This document shows, in pieces, positions 43,131-51,182 of a stretch of DNA of 64,000 nucleotides. Under the pieces are notes generated by a model, which was not told where the DNA came from, made no database searches, and was given only the letters and a program-made list of their open reading frames with translations. The position numbers and the translations under genes are program-made. Source of the DNA: CBDCCV01 sp965215025. Lineage in GTDB: Bacteria; Bacteroidota; Rhodothermia; Rhodothermales; Salinibacteraceae. Location of the stretch: NCBI GenBank assembly GCA_965215025.1, contig CBDCCV010000001.1:806001-870000 (forward strand), read 5' to 3'. How positions within the stretch are numbered: position 1 is the stretch's first letter; every line of letters starts with the position of its first letter.

Positions 43131-44136
43131 AGCCGTCGTAGGCCCATCGGACGAGCGCGGCGCCCCAGGTGAAGCCGCCGCCGAAGGTGGAGAGGATGAG
43201 GTTGTCGCCGGGGCGCAGCTCGCCCTCCCAGTCGTGCAGGCACAGCGGGATGGTGGCGGCGGTGGTGTTGCCGTAGCGCCCGATGTTGAGCATCACCTGA
43301 TCGAGCGAGAGGCCGACGCGGCCGGCGGCAGCTTCGATGATGCGGCGGTTGGCTTGGTGGGGGACGAGGTAGCGCACGTCCTGCGGGGCGAGGCCGTTGC
43401 GCTCCATCACCTCGGCGCAGACCTCGGCCATGCGCGCCACGGCGCTCTTGAAGACGGCCCGCCCCTCTTGCTTGAGGAAGTGCAGCCGCGCGTCAATCGA
43501 CTCATGCGAGGCGGGGCGAGCGCTGCCGCCGCCCGGCATGTGGAGGAGGTCGCCGTACTGGCCTTCGGCGTAGTTCACGGCGTCGATCAGCCCGCGGCCG
43601 TCCTCCTCCTGGGTGGGTTCGAGGAGGACGGCGCCGGCCCCATCGCCAAAAAGGATGCACGTGTTGCGGTCCGTGTAGTCGATGATGCTCGACATCTTGT
43701 CGGCGCCGATGACGAGCACCTTTCCGTGCTGCCCGCTTTCGATGAAGCGCGCGCCGGTGGTGAGGGCAAAGAGAAAGCCGCTGCACGCCGCCGAGAGGTC
43801 GAAGCCCCAGGCGTTCTCCGCGCCGATGAGGTCTTGCACGAGGCACGCCGTGGCCGGGAAGAACATGTCCGGCGTGACGGTGGCAATGATGATGGCGTCG
43901 ATCTCCTTGGGGTCGAGGCCGCGCTTCTGGAGCAGCTCGCGCGCGGCCTCGGCGGCCATGTAGCTCGTGGCCTTGTCGTCATCGCGGAGGATGCGGCGCT
44001 CTCTGATGCCGGTGCGCGTGCGGATCCACTCGTCGCTCGTATCGACCATCTCTTCGAGGTCGTGGTTCGTCAGGCGCTCCTCGGGGAGGAAGTGCCCGAC
44101 GGCCGTGATAGCGGCGCGCGTGGCTTGGTGTGCCAT
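43120..44136 (-). CDS. fabH: 3-oxoacyl-ACP synthase III FabH
   Basis: The product has 338 residues. The catalytic triad is present: Cys in FDLSAACSGFLFAL, His in LVPHQANRRIIEA and Asn in NIGRYGNTTAATIP. The N-terminal motif WIRTRTGIRERRIL is typical. It starts fatty-acid synthesis by condensing acyl-CoA with malonyl-ACP. The terminal codons (GSRF then TAG) are read from the repeat H5 sequence, so the C-terminus is repeat-derived. Confidence 0.96.
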   Translation of the reverse strand: MAHQATRAAITAVGHFLPEERLTNHDLEEMVDTSDEWIRTRTGIRERRILRDDDKATSYMAAEAARELLQKRGLDPKEIDAIIIATVTPDMFFPATACLVQDLIGAENAWGFDLSAACSGFLFALTTGARFIESGQHGKVLVIGADKMSSIIDYTDRNTCILFGDGAGAVLLEPTQEEDGRGLIDAVNYAEGQYGDLLHMPGGGSARPASHESIDARLHFLKQEGRAVFKSAVARMAEVCAEVMERNGLAPQDVRYLVPHQANRRIIEAAAGRVGLSLDQVMLNIGRYGNTTAATIPLCLHDWEGELRPGDNLILSTFGGGFTWGAALVRWAYDGSRF

Positions 44137-44198
44137 GTGACGAGGGGTGAGGTAGGGGAATCTGTTTGCAGGCGGGGCCAGCCGCGCTTCTTAGTAGC

Positions 44199-44226
44199 GA
44201 CGACCGATGATGGACGACCGACGACG
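44199..44226. repeat. Heptad-periodic single-arm element (H6)
   Basis: Four 7-mers in register: GACGACC GATGATG GACGACC GACGACG. It lies between plsX and fabH, 53 bases after the plsX stop on the minus strand. No second arm is visible. The word is the same as in the element at 58422. Confidence 0.65.
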
Positions 44227-44278
44227 TTCACGCCTTTAGCTCAGATCGTCATCTGCCTGCTCGTCCGCAGCGCGCGGG

Positions 44279-45310
44279 TCAGGGGCGGCTTGCGGCGGCA
44301 CTGCGGGTGCTGAAGGCGGTTGCGATGGCGCCGGTCACGTCTTGCTCGGCCACGTCGCGGGCGGTGAGGATCATGCGCTCGACGGCGCGCGGCGAGGAGC
44401 TGCCGTGCCCGATGACCACGGTGCCGTCCACGCCCAAGAGCGGCACGCCGCCCCGCGCCTCGTAATCGAACGGCTCTTTGATGCCGCTCAGGACGCGCGC
44501 AACGACGGCGCGCTCTTCCTGAGACAGCCCCTGGCGCTCCATCTCCTTGGCGGCGAGGTGCTTCAAGAGCGTCGTGCCGATGGCCTCGCCCATCTTGAGC
44601 ATGACGTTGCCCACGAAGCCGTCGCACACGGCCACATCGGCGGCGTGGTGCAAAAGGTCACGCCCCTCGATGTTGCCTACGAAGTTCAGCCCCTCGGCGG
44701 CGCTTAGGATGGCGAAGGTTTCCTTGACTTGCTCGTTGCCTTTGCCCGGCTCCTCGCCCACGTTCATGAGGGCGATGCGCGGCTCGGGCCGGTTCATGAC
44801 CTCTTTGGCGTAGATGGCGCCCATGCGCGCGAACTGCGCCAGGTGCTCGGGCTTGCAGTCCACGTTCGTGCCCACGTCGAGAAGGATGCAGTAGCTCTCG
44901 GTGGTGGGGACGAAGCCCATCACGGTGGGCCGCTCGACGCCAGGCACGCGGCCCAGGATGAAGAGCGAGGCAGCCATGACGGCGCCCGTGTTGCCGGCGC
45001 TCACAAACGCATCGGCTTGGCCTTGCGCGTGCGCGCCTATGCCGAGGTGGATGGAGGAGCGCTGCTTGCGCTTAACGGCCTGCGCCGGCGCCTCGCCCAT
45101 GCCAATGGTCTCCGGCGCATCTACGACGCGCAGCGGAAGCTCGGCCGCTTCGGGGTGCGCCTGGAGCGCCTCCTCTACACGCGCCTCGGGACCGAAGAGG
45201 AGGAGGTGAAGCGCTCCTTCGGCGCGCGTTGCCGCACGCACGGCGCCTTCTATCACCACGGCGGGCGCTTGGTCGCCCCCCATCGCGTCCACAGCAATGC
45301 GCATAGCCAT
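44279..45310 (-). CDS. plsX: Phosphate acyltransferase PlsX
   Basis: The product has 343 residues. IAVDAMGGDQAPAVVIEGAV opens the Rossmann-like fold, followed by AFVSAGNTGAVMAASLFILG and VGNIEGRDLLHHAADVAVCD with the following GFVGNVMLKM. It converts acyl-ACP to acyl-phosphate for phospholipid synthesis. The order yceD-rpmF-plsX-fabH-fabD is one of the most conserved in bacteria and is intact here. Confidence 0.96.
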   Translation of the reverse strand: MAMRIAVDAMGGDQAPAVVIEGAVRAATRAEGALHLLLFGPEARVEEALQAHPEAAELPLRVVDAPETIGMGEAPAQAVKRKQRSSIHLGIGAHAQGQADAFVSAGNTGAVMAASLFILGRVPGVERPTVMGFVPTTESYCILLDVGTNVDCKPEHLAQFARMGAIYAKEVMNRPEPRIALMNVGEEPGKGNEQVKETFAILSAAEGLNFVGNIEGRDLLHHAADVAVCDGFVGNVMLKMGEAIGTTLLKHLAAKEMERQGLSQEERAVVARVLSGIKEPFDYEARGGVPLLGVDGTVVIGHGSSSPRAVERMILTARDVAEQDVTGAIATAFSTRSAAASRP

Positions 45311-45534
45311 AAAGAAAGATCAGTCTCGCCCGACGGGTAGTGAGAAGCTTGACAAGCAGCCACCGTTAGAAGCTGCCATGGCTAAGATAAGCAGCCCGTA
45401 CCCGGAAAAGATAGGTCTACGCAACAAAGCACGCCCCCACAGCCAGGCCGGTCGGCCTTACCGCTTCCAGGAGCATGCTTTCTTCGCTTCAAAAAACGCC
45501 GCCGCGCCAGGACGCAGGCCTGCACTAACCTGCC

Positions 45535-45732
45535 CTAAAATGCGTAGTCCTCCTTCGGCTCGATGACCTGCCGGCCTCGGTAGTGACCGCAGCTTTGGCA
45601 GGCGCGGTGCATCTCCTTGCGGACGCCGCAGTTGGGGCATTCCATAAGCTGAGGCGCCTTCAAGCCGCCGTAATACTGCGAGCGGCGCTTGCGCGTGCGT
45701 GACTTCGAGTGCTTTCTCTTCGGGTGTGCCAT
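45535..45732 (-). CDS. rpmF: 50S ribosomal protein L32
   Basis: The product has 65 residues. MAHPKRKHSKSRTRKRRSQY at the N-terminus is diagnostic. The four cysteines of the zinc site are kept (CPNC and CQSC). It lies between yceD and plsX as in most bacteria; the 224-base gap to plsX holds nothing recognisable. Confidence 0.95.
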   Translation of the reverse strand: MAHPKRKHSKSRTRKRRSQYYGGLKAPQLMECPNCGVRKEMHRACQSCGHYRGRQVIEPKEDYAF

Positions 45733-45853
45733 GGGATATCAGGGGGTACGTGTCGGCAGGAATAGAAAACTAAGGGAATCGCTGAGGAAGATGTTAGCTG
45801 CTGCGTCTGCGTTTTCTGCAAAAAAGCGCGCGCTCAGCGGCAGCGTCTGCGGC

Positions 45854-46348
45854 TTACGAAGCGTCTTCATCTTTAAGCGCGCGCAAAGCGGCCCATCGCG
45901 GATCGGCCACGTCCTCGTTGCCGGAGGGTGCGCCAAAGGCCGTCTGGATTTCTTCGTCCTCAGCGCCGGGGGCAATCTTGCGTTGCGGCACGGCCAGAAG
46001 CAGCGTGTCGCGCACGGCGTCGGTGATGTCGATCTCCTGATCGGTGGGGAAGAGGTCGCGCACGTCGTCGTGCTCCTCGGCGTCGGTCACGGTGCCGGGG
46101 GCGGCAAAAAGCAGGCTATACTCGCCCTCGATGGGCTGCACGAACGGCTCCAGCGTGCGGTCGCACGTGAGCGCCGCGTCCGCCAGAGCGGTGAACGCGA
46201 CCAAGATGCGGTTCGGCTGCGCGAAGAGGTGCGTGTCTACGCGGATGCTGCTGAACGTCTCGGCGGTGAGGTCTAAGTCCTCGGCGCTCGGCTCCAGAAC
46301 CATCCGGTGGGCGCCTGCTTCCAGCCCGGCGACGTTGATTTGAAGCAT
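45854..46348 (-). CDS. YceD family (DUF177) protein
   Basis: The product has 164 residues from the ATG at 46348; the upstream open frame is not conserved-looking. It shows the DUF177 layout: hydrophobic beta start MLQINVAGLEAGAHRMVL, the central ALTCDRTLEPFVQPIEGEYS with the conserved Cys-x2-L-like segment, the acidic loop DAEEHDDVRDLFPTDQEIDI and the end DPRWAALRALKDE. YceD is implicated in 23S rRNA accumulation and always precedes rpmF. Confidence 0.88.
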   Translation of the reverse strand: MLQINVAGLEAGAHRMVLEPSAEDLDLTAETFSSIRVDTHLFAQPNRILVAFTALADAALTCDRTLEPFVQPIEGEYSLLFAAPGTVTDAEEHDDVRDLFPTDQEIDITDAVRDTLLLAVPQRKIAPGAEDEEIQTAFGAPSGNEDVADPRWAALRALKDEDAS

Positions 46349-46739
46349 GAAGGGCGTACGTCGTTTGAGAACTTTTTCTGCGAGATGCGAGGGCAAGCCT
46401 CTCGCTGCATCTAAAGGACGATTCCGAACACGATCTTTGTCCTGCGTGTTCCTGTGTGCGAGGGCAGCCTCGCAGTGGCTTCGTCCCGGCTCGCCGCCGA
46501 GTGGCGCACCCAAGTTGCGCCGCGCGGCGCTTGACGTTAATGCGGACGTGTGGTTACTATGACGGGCGCCTTTTCAGAAGGCCCTGCAACCCGGAGGCAT
46601 CACCCGCCGGCTGTTTCAAAGGAGCCTCAATCCGCCCTGGGCTTGAGGCTCTTCTTCGCATTGGACCGGCGCGCGCTCTCGGAGTTGAGCCGCCGTCCGC
46701 CCCTGGAGCAGGAAGTGCAGCTTGAAACGGGCGTAGCGC
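46349..46739. other. Intergenic region between yceD and the origin
   Basis: These 391 bases hold the yceD promoter (minus strand) and, at 46622-46651, a perfect hairpin GAGCCTCAA/TTGAGGCTC with a 12-base loop but only a weak T-stretch after it. Open frames are Arg/Pro-rich and not convincing. Confidence 0.5.
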
Positions 46740-46755
46740 GCCGATGTGAGTAAGT

Positions 46756-46764
46756 TGTGGATAA
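46756..46764 (-). promoter_or_regulatory. DnaA box 1 (perfect)
   Basis: TTATCCACA on the minus strand, an exact match to the consensus box. Confidence 0.9.
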
Positions 46765-46874
46765 CTTCTGCTTGGTTTGCTTCAGTACGCCATCCAGAAG
46801 CGGTACGGCTGAGGTTGCTTCTGCAGCTTCGTTCGCACATTGGCCTAAGCGCTTGTTTTTGCAGGATTAGAGGC

Positions 46875-46883
46875 TGTGGATAG
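46875..46883 (-). promoter_or_regulatory. DnaA box 2 (one mismatch)
   Basis: CTATCCACA on the minus strand, one base from consensus. It is spaced 11 bases (one helical turn) from box 3. Confidence 0.75.
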
Positions 46884-46885
46884 GT

Positions 46886-46894
46886 TGTGGAAAA
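46886..46894 (-). promoter_or_regulatory. DnaA box 3 (one mismatch)
   Basis: TTTTCCACA on the minus strand, one base from consensus and in phase with box 2. Confidence 0.75.
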
Positions 46895-46958
46895 CTCGCC
46901 CTCTGCAAAAGCCGGGCGCGCACTAAACCGCTTGACAACCACGTAACATCCTCTTAAT

Positions 46959-46967
46959 TGTGGATAA
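46959..46967 (-). promoter_or_regulatory. DnaA box 4 (perfect)
   Basis: TTATCCACA on the minus strand, an exact match, 158 bases before the dnaA ATG and next to a candidate -7 element. Confidence 0.9.
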
Positions 46968-47124
46968 AACGTGGGTATGTTGGTTTGCCGTGCCTCTGCG
47001 ACGAGGTCATTGGTGAGCGGCGGGGGTGTTCGCATAGGCTCCAATTTGGTACTACGTCAATCTTTTTTCACCGGCCACGCCAAGCGCAACCGGCTTGGCG
47101 GCTTTCGGCTTTACTATCGGCAGC

Positions 47125-48771
47125 ATGGAGCACACTCCTGAGGCGGTCTGGCAAGCGTGTCTCGGCATCATCCGGGACAACATCCCTAGGCAGAGTTTCA
47201 AGACGTGGTTCGAGCCGCTCAAGCCGGTGGCGCTTGAGGACGAGGGGGGCCTGCGCAAGCTCACCGTGCAGCTGCCCAGCCGGTTCTACTACGAGTGGCT
47301 CGAAGAGCACTACTTCGGCCTCCTGCGCAAGACGGTGACGAAGGTGCTCGGCAAGCAGGGGCGGCTCTTCTACGACATCGTCATCGAGAAGGACGATGCC
47401 GAGAGCGGACGCGGCGGCGCTTCGATGCAGCTCCCGGCCCGCCCGGCGGTCAACCAGCCGCCGGAGCCGCCCGATCAAAGCGCCGAAGAAAGCCGCGCCG
47501 CCGAGCCGCCGCCCCCGGCTCCCGAACGCTCCGAAAGCAAGGCGCGCCGCGACGGACAGCGGCCCTCCAGCAAACGGCCCGCGCCAGCAGCGCGCAGCCG
47601 CTCCGGCGCGAACCGGCGCTCGGGGCCGAAGCGCGCGCCGGAGCAGCCCAGCCTCTTCTCCCAACAGAGCGAGGCGCCCCCCGCCGAGGTGCCGGTGCAG
47701 AACCCGTTTGCCATCCCCGGCATCCAGAAGATGGAGGTGGACAGCCGCCTCAACGAGGGGTACACCTTCGAGCGCTTCATCGAGGGCGACTGCAACCGCC
47801 TGGCGCGCTCAGCCTCGTGGGCCATCGCGCAGGAGCCGGGCGCCACGAGCTTCAACCCGTTCTTAGTCTACGGCGGCGTGGGGCTGGGGAAGACGCACCT
47901 GATCCAGGCCATCGGCAACTACGCGCGCGCGAACCGGAAGATTGACACGGCGCTCTACGTCTCCAGTGAGCGGTTCACGACGGATTTTGTGCAGGCCATC
48001 CAGCACAACCGCATCGGGCAGTTCTCGATGTTCTACCGGCAGATCGACCTCTTGATCGTGGACGACGTGCAGTTCTTTGGCGGGAAGGAGAAGACGCAGG
48101 AGGAGTTCTTCCACATCTTCAACGCGCTGCATCAGAGCGGAAAACAGATCGTGCTCTCCTCCGACCGCGCCCCGCGCGAGATCAAAGGGATCGAGGAGCG
48201 GCTGCTCTCACGCTTCCAATGGGGCCTCTCGGCCGACGTGCAGGCGCCTGAGCTGGAAACGCGCATCGCCATCTTGCAGCGCAAGGCCGAGGACGAGGGC
48301 ATCGAGCTGCCGCAGGAGGTGATCGAGTTCGTGGCGCACAACGTCAAGAGCAACATCCGCGAGCTGGAGGGCGCCCTGATCCGCCTCACGGCGCACGGCG
48401 CGCTGCACAACCGCGACCCCGACCTCGCCTTGGCTAAGGAAATCCTGCGCGACCTCATCCAGGACACGCGCGTAAACCTGACCATCGAGGAGATCCAGCG
48501 CATCGTGTGCGAGTTTTTGACCATCGACGAGAACGACGTGCGCGGGCGCACGCGCAAGCGCGAGATCGTCCGCGCGCGCCAGATTGCCATGTACTTTTGC
48601 AAGCAGCGCACGCAGCACTCGCTCAAGACCATCGGCCTGCATTTTGGCGGGCGCGACCACTCCACCGTGATCCACGCCAACAAGACCGTCGAGGACTACC
48701 TCGAAACCGATCCGCAGTTCAAGAACACCATCGAGGCCATCCGCCAGAAGATCGAGCTGCGCAGCCGGTAG
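47125..48771 (+). CDS. dnaA: Chromosomal replication initiator DnaA
   Basis: The product has 548 residues from the ATG at 47125; a TTG at 47095 adds ten unlikely residues. Domain I (about 1-85) starts MEHTPEAVWQACLGIIRDNI. A long, disordered Pro/Ser/Arg-rich domain II (about 90-205) makes it larger than the usual 450 or so. Domain III has Walker A GGVGLGKTHLIQAIGN, LLIVDDVQFFGGKEKTQEEF and the box VII arginine in LLSRFQWG. Domain IV has GGRDHSTVIHANKTVEDYL for DnaA-box binding. It opens oriC, which lies just upstream. dnaN follows. Confidence 0.98.
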   Translation: MEHTPEAVWQACLGIIRDNIPRQSFKTWFEPLKPVALEDEGGLRKLTVQLPSRFYYEWLEEHYFGLLRKTVTKVLGKQGRLFYDIVIEKDDAESGRGGASMQLPARPAVNQPPEPPDQSAEESRAAEPPPPAPERSESKARRDGQRPSSKRPAPAARSRSGANRRSGPKRAPEQPSLFSQQSEAPPAEVPVQNPFAIPGIQKMEVDSRLNEGYTFERFIEGDCNRLARSASWAIAQEPGATSFNPFLVYGGVGLGKTHLIQAIGNYARANRKIDTALYVSSERFTTDFVQAIQHNRIGQFSMFYRQIDLLIVDDVQFFGGKEKTQEEFFHIFNALHQSGKQIVLSSDRAPREIKGIEERLLSRFQWGLSADVQAPELETRIAILQRKAEDEGIELPQEVIEFVAHNVKSNIRELEGALIRLTAHGALHNRDPDLALAKEILRDLIQDTRVNLTIEEIQRIVCEFLTIDENDVRGRTRKREIVRARQIAMYFCKQRTQHSLKTIGLHFGGRDHSTVIHANKTVEDYLETDPQFKNTIEAIRQKIELRSR

Positions 48772-48775
48772 GTTT

Positions 48776-48869
48776 GGGAAAGGGCGAGTGGGGAAATGGG
48801 CGAGAGGGTGAGAATCCCGCCCTGCCGTCCCCGCGCCCCTTTCTCCCACGCTCCCCTTCTCCCATTCTC
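48776..48869. repeat. Heptad-periodic inverted repeat element (H7)
   Basis: The left arm in register from 48776: GGGAAAG GGCGAGT GGGGAAA TGGGCGA GAGGGTG. The right arm (48822-48869), read on the minus strand, is GAGAATG GGAGAAG GGGAGCG TGGGAGA AAGGGGC. It occupies the dnaA-dnaN gap. Confidence 0.75.
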
Positions 48870-48879
48870 AAACAGAGCT

Positions 48880-50043
48880 ATGAAATTCACCACGTCCAGC
48901 GCCGCGCTCTTGCAGGCGCTCAACTCCGCCAGCGGCGCCGTGCCGTCCAAGAGCACGCTGCCCATCTTAGAGTGCATCCTCTTCGAGAAAGAAGACGACG
49001 CGCTACGGCTCTCGGCCACGGATCTGGAGATCTCCATCGTGCGCAAGGTGGGCGTGCAGTTCGAGTCGAACGGCGCGGCGGCGGGCGAGGGCGCCGAAGC
49101 CAACGCTTCGAGGGTGGCCGTGCCGGCGCGGCGGCTCCTGGACACGCTGCGCGCCCTGCCGGACCTCCCCATCACCTTCACCACCAGCGGAGCGGCGGGC
49201 GACTTCAAGGTCGTCCTCGAAACGGACCAGGGCCGCTACCAGATGGTCGGCTACGACGGGGCGGACTACCCGGCGCTGCCGCAGCTCGAAGGCAAAAACG
49301 AGATCGATCTCGACGCCGAGCTTCTGGGCCGCGCCATCAAGAAGACGGGCTTTGCCGTTTCCAAAGACGCGCTCCGGCCCGCCATGATGGGCGTGTACTT
49401 CCAGATCGAAGAGGGCGAGGGCCGCACCGTAGCCACCGATGGGCACCGGCTCGTGCGCCTGAAGATGGAGCAGATGACGGGCGGCGAGGCGCTCTCGTTC
49501 ATCGTGCCGGAAAAGGCGATGACGCTGGCGGGCCGAGTGGCCGGCGAGGGCGTGTGCACGCTGCGCGTGGACGAGGGGCACGTCGGCTTCGACTTCGGCG
49601 AGGCGCGCGTGATGGCCCGCCTCATCGACGAGAAGTACCCGAACTACGAGGCCGTCATCCCCACCGAGAACGACAAGCGCCTCGTCGTAAACCGCGAGGC
49701 CATGCTCGCCGCCGTCCGCCGCGTGGGCCTCTATTCTTCTTCGATGACGAACCAGATCCGCCTGGCCATCGAAGCGGACCGGGTGAAGATTTCGGCCGAG
49801 GACATCGAGCGCTCCTCGGAGGCGCACGAGACGGTCTTGTGCGAGTTCGACGGCGAGGAGGCTATGACCATCGGCTTCAACGCCACGTACCTGACCGAGG
49901 TCTTGAACAACCTCGACGCCGAGGAGGTCGTCTTCGCGCTCTCGACGCCGAACCGCGCCGGCATCGTCACGCCGCAGGAGCAGGCCGAGGGCGAGGACAT
50001 CCTCATGCTCATCATGCCGGTCATGCTCAACACGTATGCGTAG
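48880..50043 (+). CDS. dnaN: DNA polymerase III beta subunit (sliding clamp)
   Basis: The product has 387 residues from the ATG at 48880; upstream in-frame codons lie in repeat H7. MKFTTSSAALLQALNSASGAVPSKSTLPILE opening, three repeated clamp domains, ATDGHRLVRLKMEQ in the second, and the C-terminal hydrophobic-pocket end LIMPVMLNTYA (usually PMRL). An Ala/Gly/Glu-rich insertion at about 60-75 is extra. It encircles DNA and tethers the polymerase. Unlike in many genomes, recF does not follow. Confidence 0.96.
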   Translation: MKFTTSSAALLQALNSASGAVPSKSTLPILECILFEKEDDALRLSATDLEISIVRKVGVQFESNGAAAGEGAEANASRVAVPARRLLDTLRALPDLPITFTTSGAAGDFKVVLETDQGRYQMVGYDGADYPALPQLEGKNEIDLDAELLGRAIKKTGFAVSKDALRPAMMGVYFQIEEGEGRTVATDGHRLVRLKMEQMTGGEALSFIVPEKAMTLAGRVAGEGVCTLRVDEGHVGFDFGEARVMARLIDEKYPNYEAVIPTENDKRLVVNREAMLAAVRRVGLYSSSMTNQIRLAIEADRVKISAEDIERSSEAHETVLCEFDGEEAMTIGFNATYLTEVLNNLDAEEVVFALSTPNRAGIVTPQEQAEGEDILMLIMPVMLNTYA

Positions 50044-50078
50044 CGGCGGGATTGCGGGTGCCTCGTGCCCACACGCTC

Positions 50079-50486
50079 ATGCCGCTACCGTTTGAGTTTG
50101 CCATCGAAGGGCCGCCCGTTTCTCAGCAAACGCGGCGGCGGGCGCGCTACCATGCATGGGTGAACGAGGTCCGCACCGTTTCCAAACGACGCTGGCCTTC
50201 CGGAGAACTGCCCGTCGCGGAAGCGGTGATGCTCACGATCACCTACTTCTACGAAGGCGCTTCGCTGGATGTGGACAACATCCCCAAGCCCATCTCTGAC
50301 GCCCTCAAGGGGCTGGTTTACTTCGGTGACGCTCAGATCAACGACATCCTTTGTCGCCGACGGGACTTAAACACGGACCTGCGCGTTGTGAACCCATCTG
50401 CGGTCCTCGCCGAAGGATTTAGCTGGGGGAGGGAGTTCCTCCATATCGTCGTAGAAAGCGCGCCAAACCAGGAGGTGATCGAGTAA
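50079..50486 (+). CDS. RusA-like Holliday junction resolvase family protein
   Basis: The product has 135 residues from the ATG at 50079. The RusA fold signature is present: LDVDNIPKPISDALKGLVYF then GDAQINDILCRRRD, giving the conserved Asp pair (DxDN) and the third Asp after Tyr that bind Mg2+. The N-terminal FAIEGPPVSQQTRRRAR matches the RusA strand-loop start. RusA proteins cut four-way junctions, and many are prophage-borne. It is coupled to the next gene by a TAATG overlap (50484-50488). No prophage genes surround it. Confidence 0.85.
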   Translation: MPLPFEFAIEGPPVSQQTRRRARYHAWVNEVRTVSKRRWPSGELPVAEAVMLTITYFYEGASLDVDNIPKPISDALKGLVYFGDAQINDILCRRRDLNTDLRVVNPSAVLAEGFSWGREFLHIVVESAPNQEVIE

Positions 50487-51145
50487 TGGAGACGACCACC
50501 ACGCTTGAACAAGTCCGTATCAAGCAGCTGACGGAGGAGTACCGAAGGGGAGGCTACGAAGTCATCGTCAGACCGAAGCCGCATCAGCTTCCAGACTTCT
50601 TAGAAGGATACCTGCCAGATATGATCGTTGGTCGCGACGGCGAGTGGACAGCCATTGCAGTAAAGTCGCGGCGAGCGCTTGCTGCCGGGACGCAGACGCG
50701 CGACCTCGCCCGCCTCATCGAGAACCGACCCGACTGGAACTTCGAACTCATCGTCGTAAGCGATGAACGGCCCCATGAAAGCATGGAGGTTCTTGACCCT
50801 CGCAGCGTTCGCCGAGGCATTGAAGAAGCTATGCGTTTGGCGGATAACGACTTTGCTGGTCCGGCGCTGCTAACGGGTTGGGCCGCGCTGGAGGCTGCCT
50901 TACGCCTACTCCTGAACGCGGAAGGCGTCAAGGTCCGCCTCCCGACCACAAGGATCGTTGAGCAAGCCGTAGAAGAAGGCGTCATCAGCAGAGGCGAGTA
51001 CCGTATGCTCTCAGCCCTGATGCGGCGCAGAAACGCTCTGGCGCACGGGTTCCGTAGCGAGGCCGTCCACCCAAGCCAAGTCTCAACGCTGCTCAGCCTG
51101 ACAAGACGGTTGTTAGATGAGGCTGCGCCTGCCGAAATCGTTTAG
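50486..51145 (+). CDS. Predicted nuclease-fold protein (REase AHJR-like) with C-terminal HEPN-like motif
   Basis: The product has 219 residues. The N-terminal half has a restriction-endonuclease-like core: Arg/Lys head, LPDMIVGRDGEWTAIAVKSR with PD at 44-45 and AVK at 58-60. The acidic residue usually two before the Lys is Ala58, so catalysis is uncertain. Residues about 110-215 are all helical and contain R182-NALA-H187, an Rx4H motif typical of HEPN RNases (MLSALMRRRNALAHGF). Its ATG overlaps the stop of the RusA-like gene, so the two act as a unit. Lower GC content than dnaN suggests transfer. The function is unknown; defence or DNA processing is possible. Confidence 0.65.
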   Translation: METTTTLEQVRIKQLTEEYRRGGYEVIVRPKPHQLPDFLEGYLPDMIVGRDGEWTAIAVKSRRALAAGTQTRDLARLIENRPDWNFELIVVSDERPHESMEVLDPRSVRRGIEEAMRLADNDFAGPALLTGWAALEAALRLLLNAEGVKVRLPTTRIVEQAVEEGVISRGEYRMLSALMRRRNALAHGFRSEAVHPSQVSTLLSLTRRLLDEAAPAEIV

Positions 51146-51182
51146 CTTCGCGCTTCGGCCTTTGATGGCCGGCCCGGCCTCG

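Larger units (their letters stand above)
46740..47010. other. Probable chromosomal replication origin (oriC)
   Basis: The region holds four DnaA boxes in the same orientation within about 212 bases, two of them perfect TTATCCACA (listed separately). It lies directly upstream of dnaA and is flanked by origin-linked genes. The segment 46940-46990 is richer in A/T and is a candidate unwinding element. A TATGTTGG at 46976 resembles a -7 promoter element for dnaA, which would place box 4 next to the promoter and allow DnaA autoregulation. Confidence 0.85.

Noticed and set aside
42442..44313. A 623-codon plus-strand frame across fabD and fabH
   Set aside because: It runs antisense through two genes with intact active-site motifs.
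46622..46651. Perfect hairpin left of the DnaA boxes considered as a terminator
   Set aside because: Neither strand has a T-run directly after the stem, and no gene ends next to it; kept only as a structural note in the gap entry.
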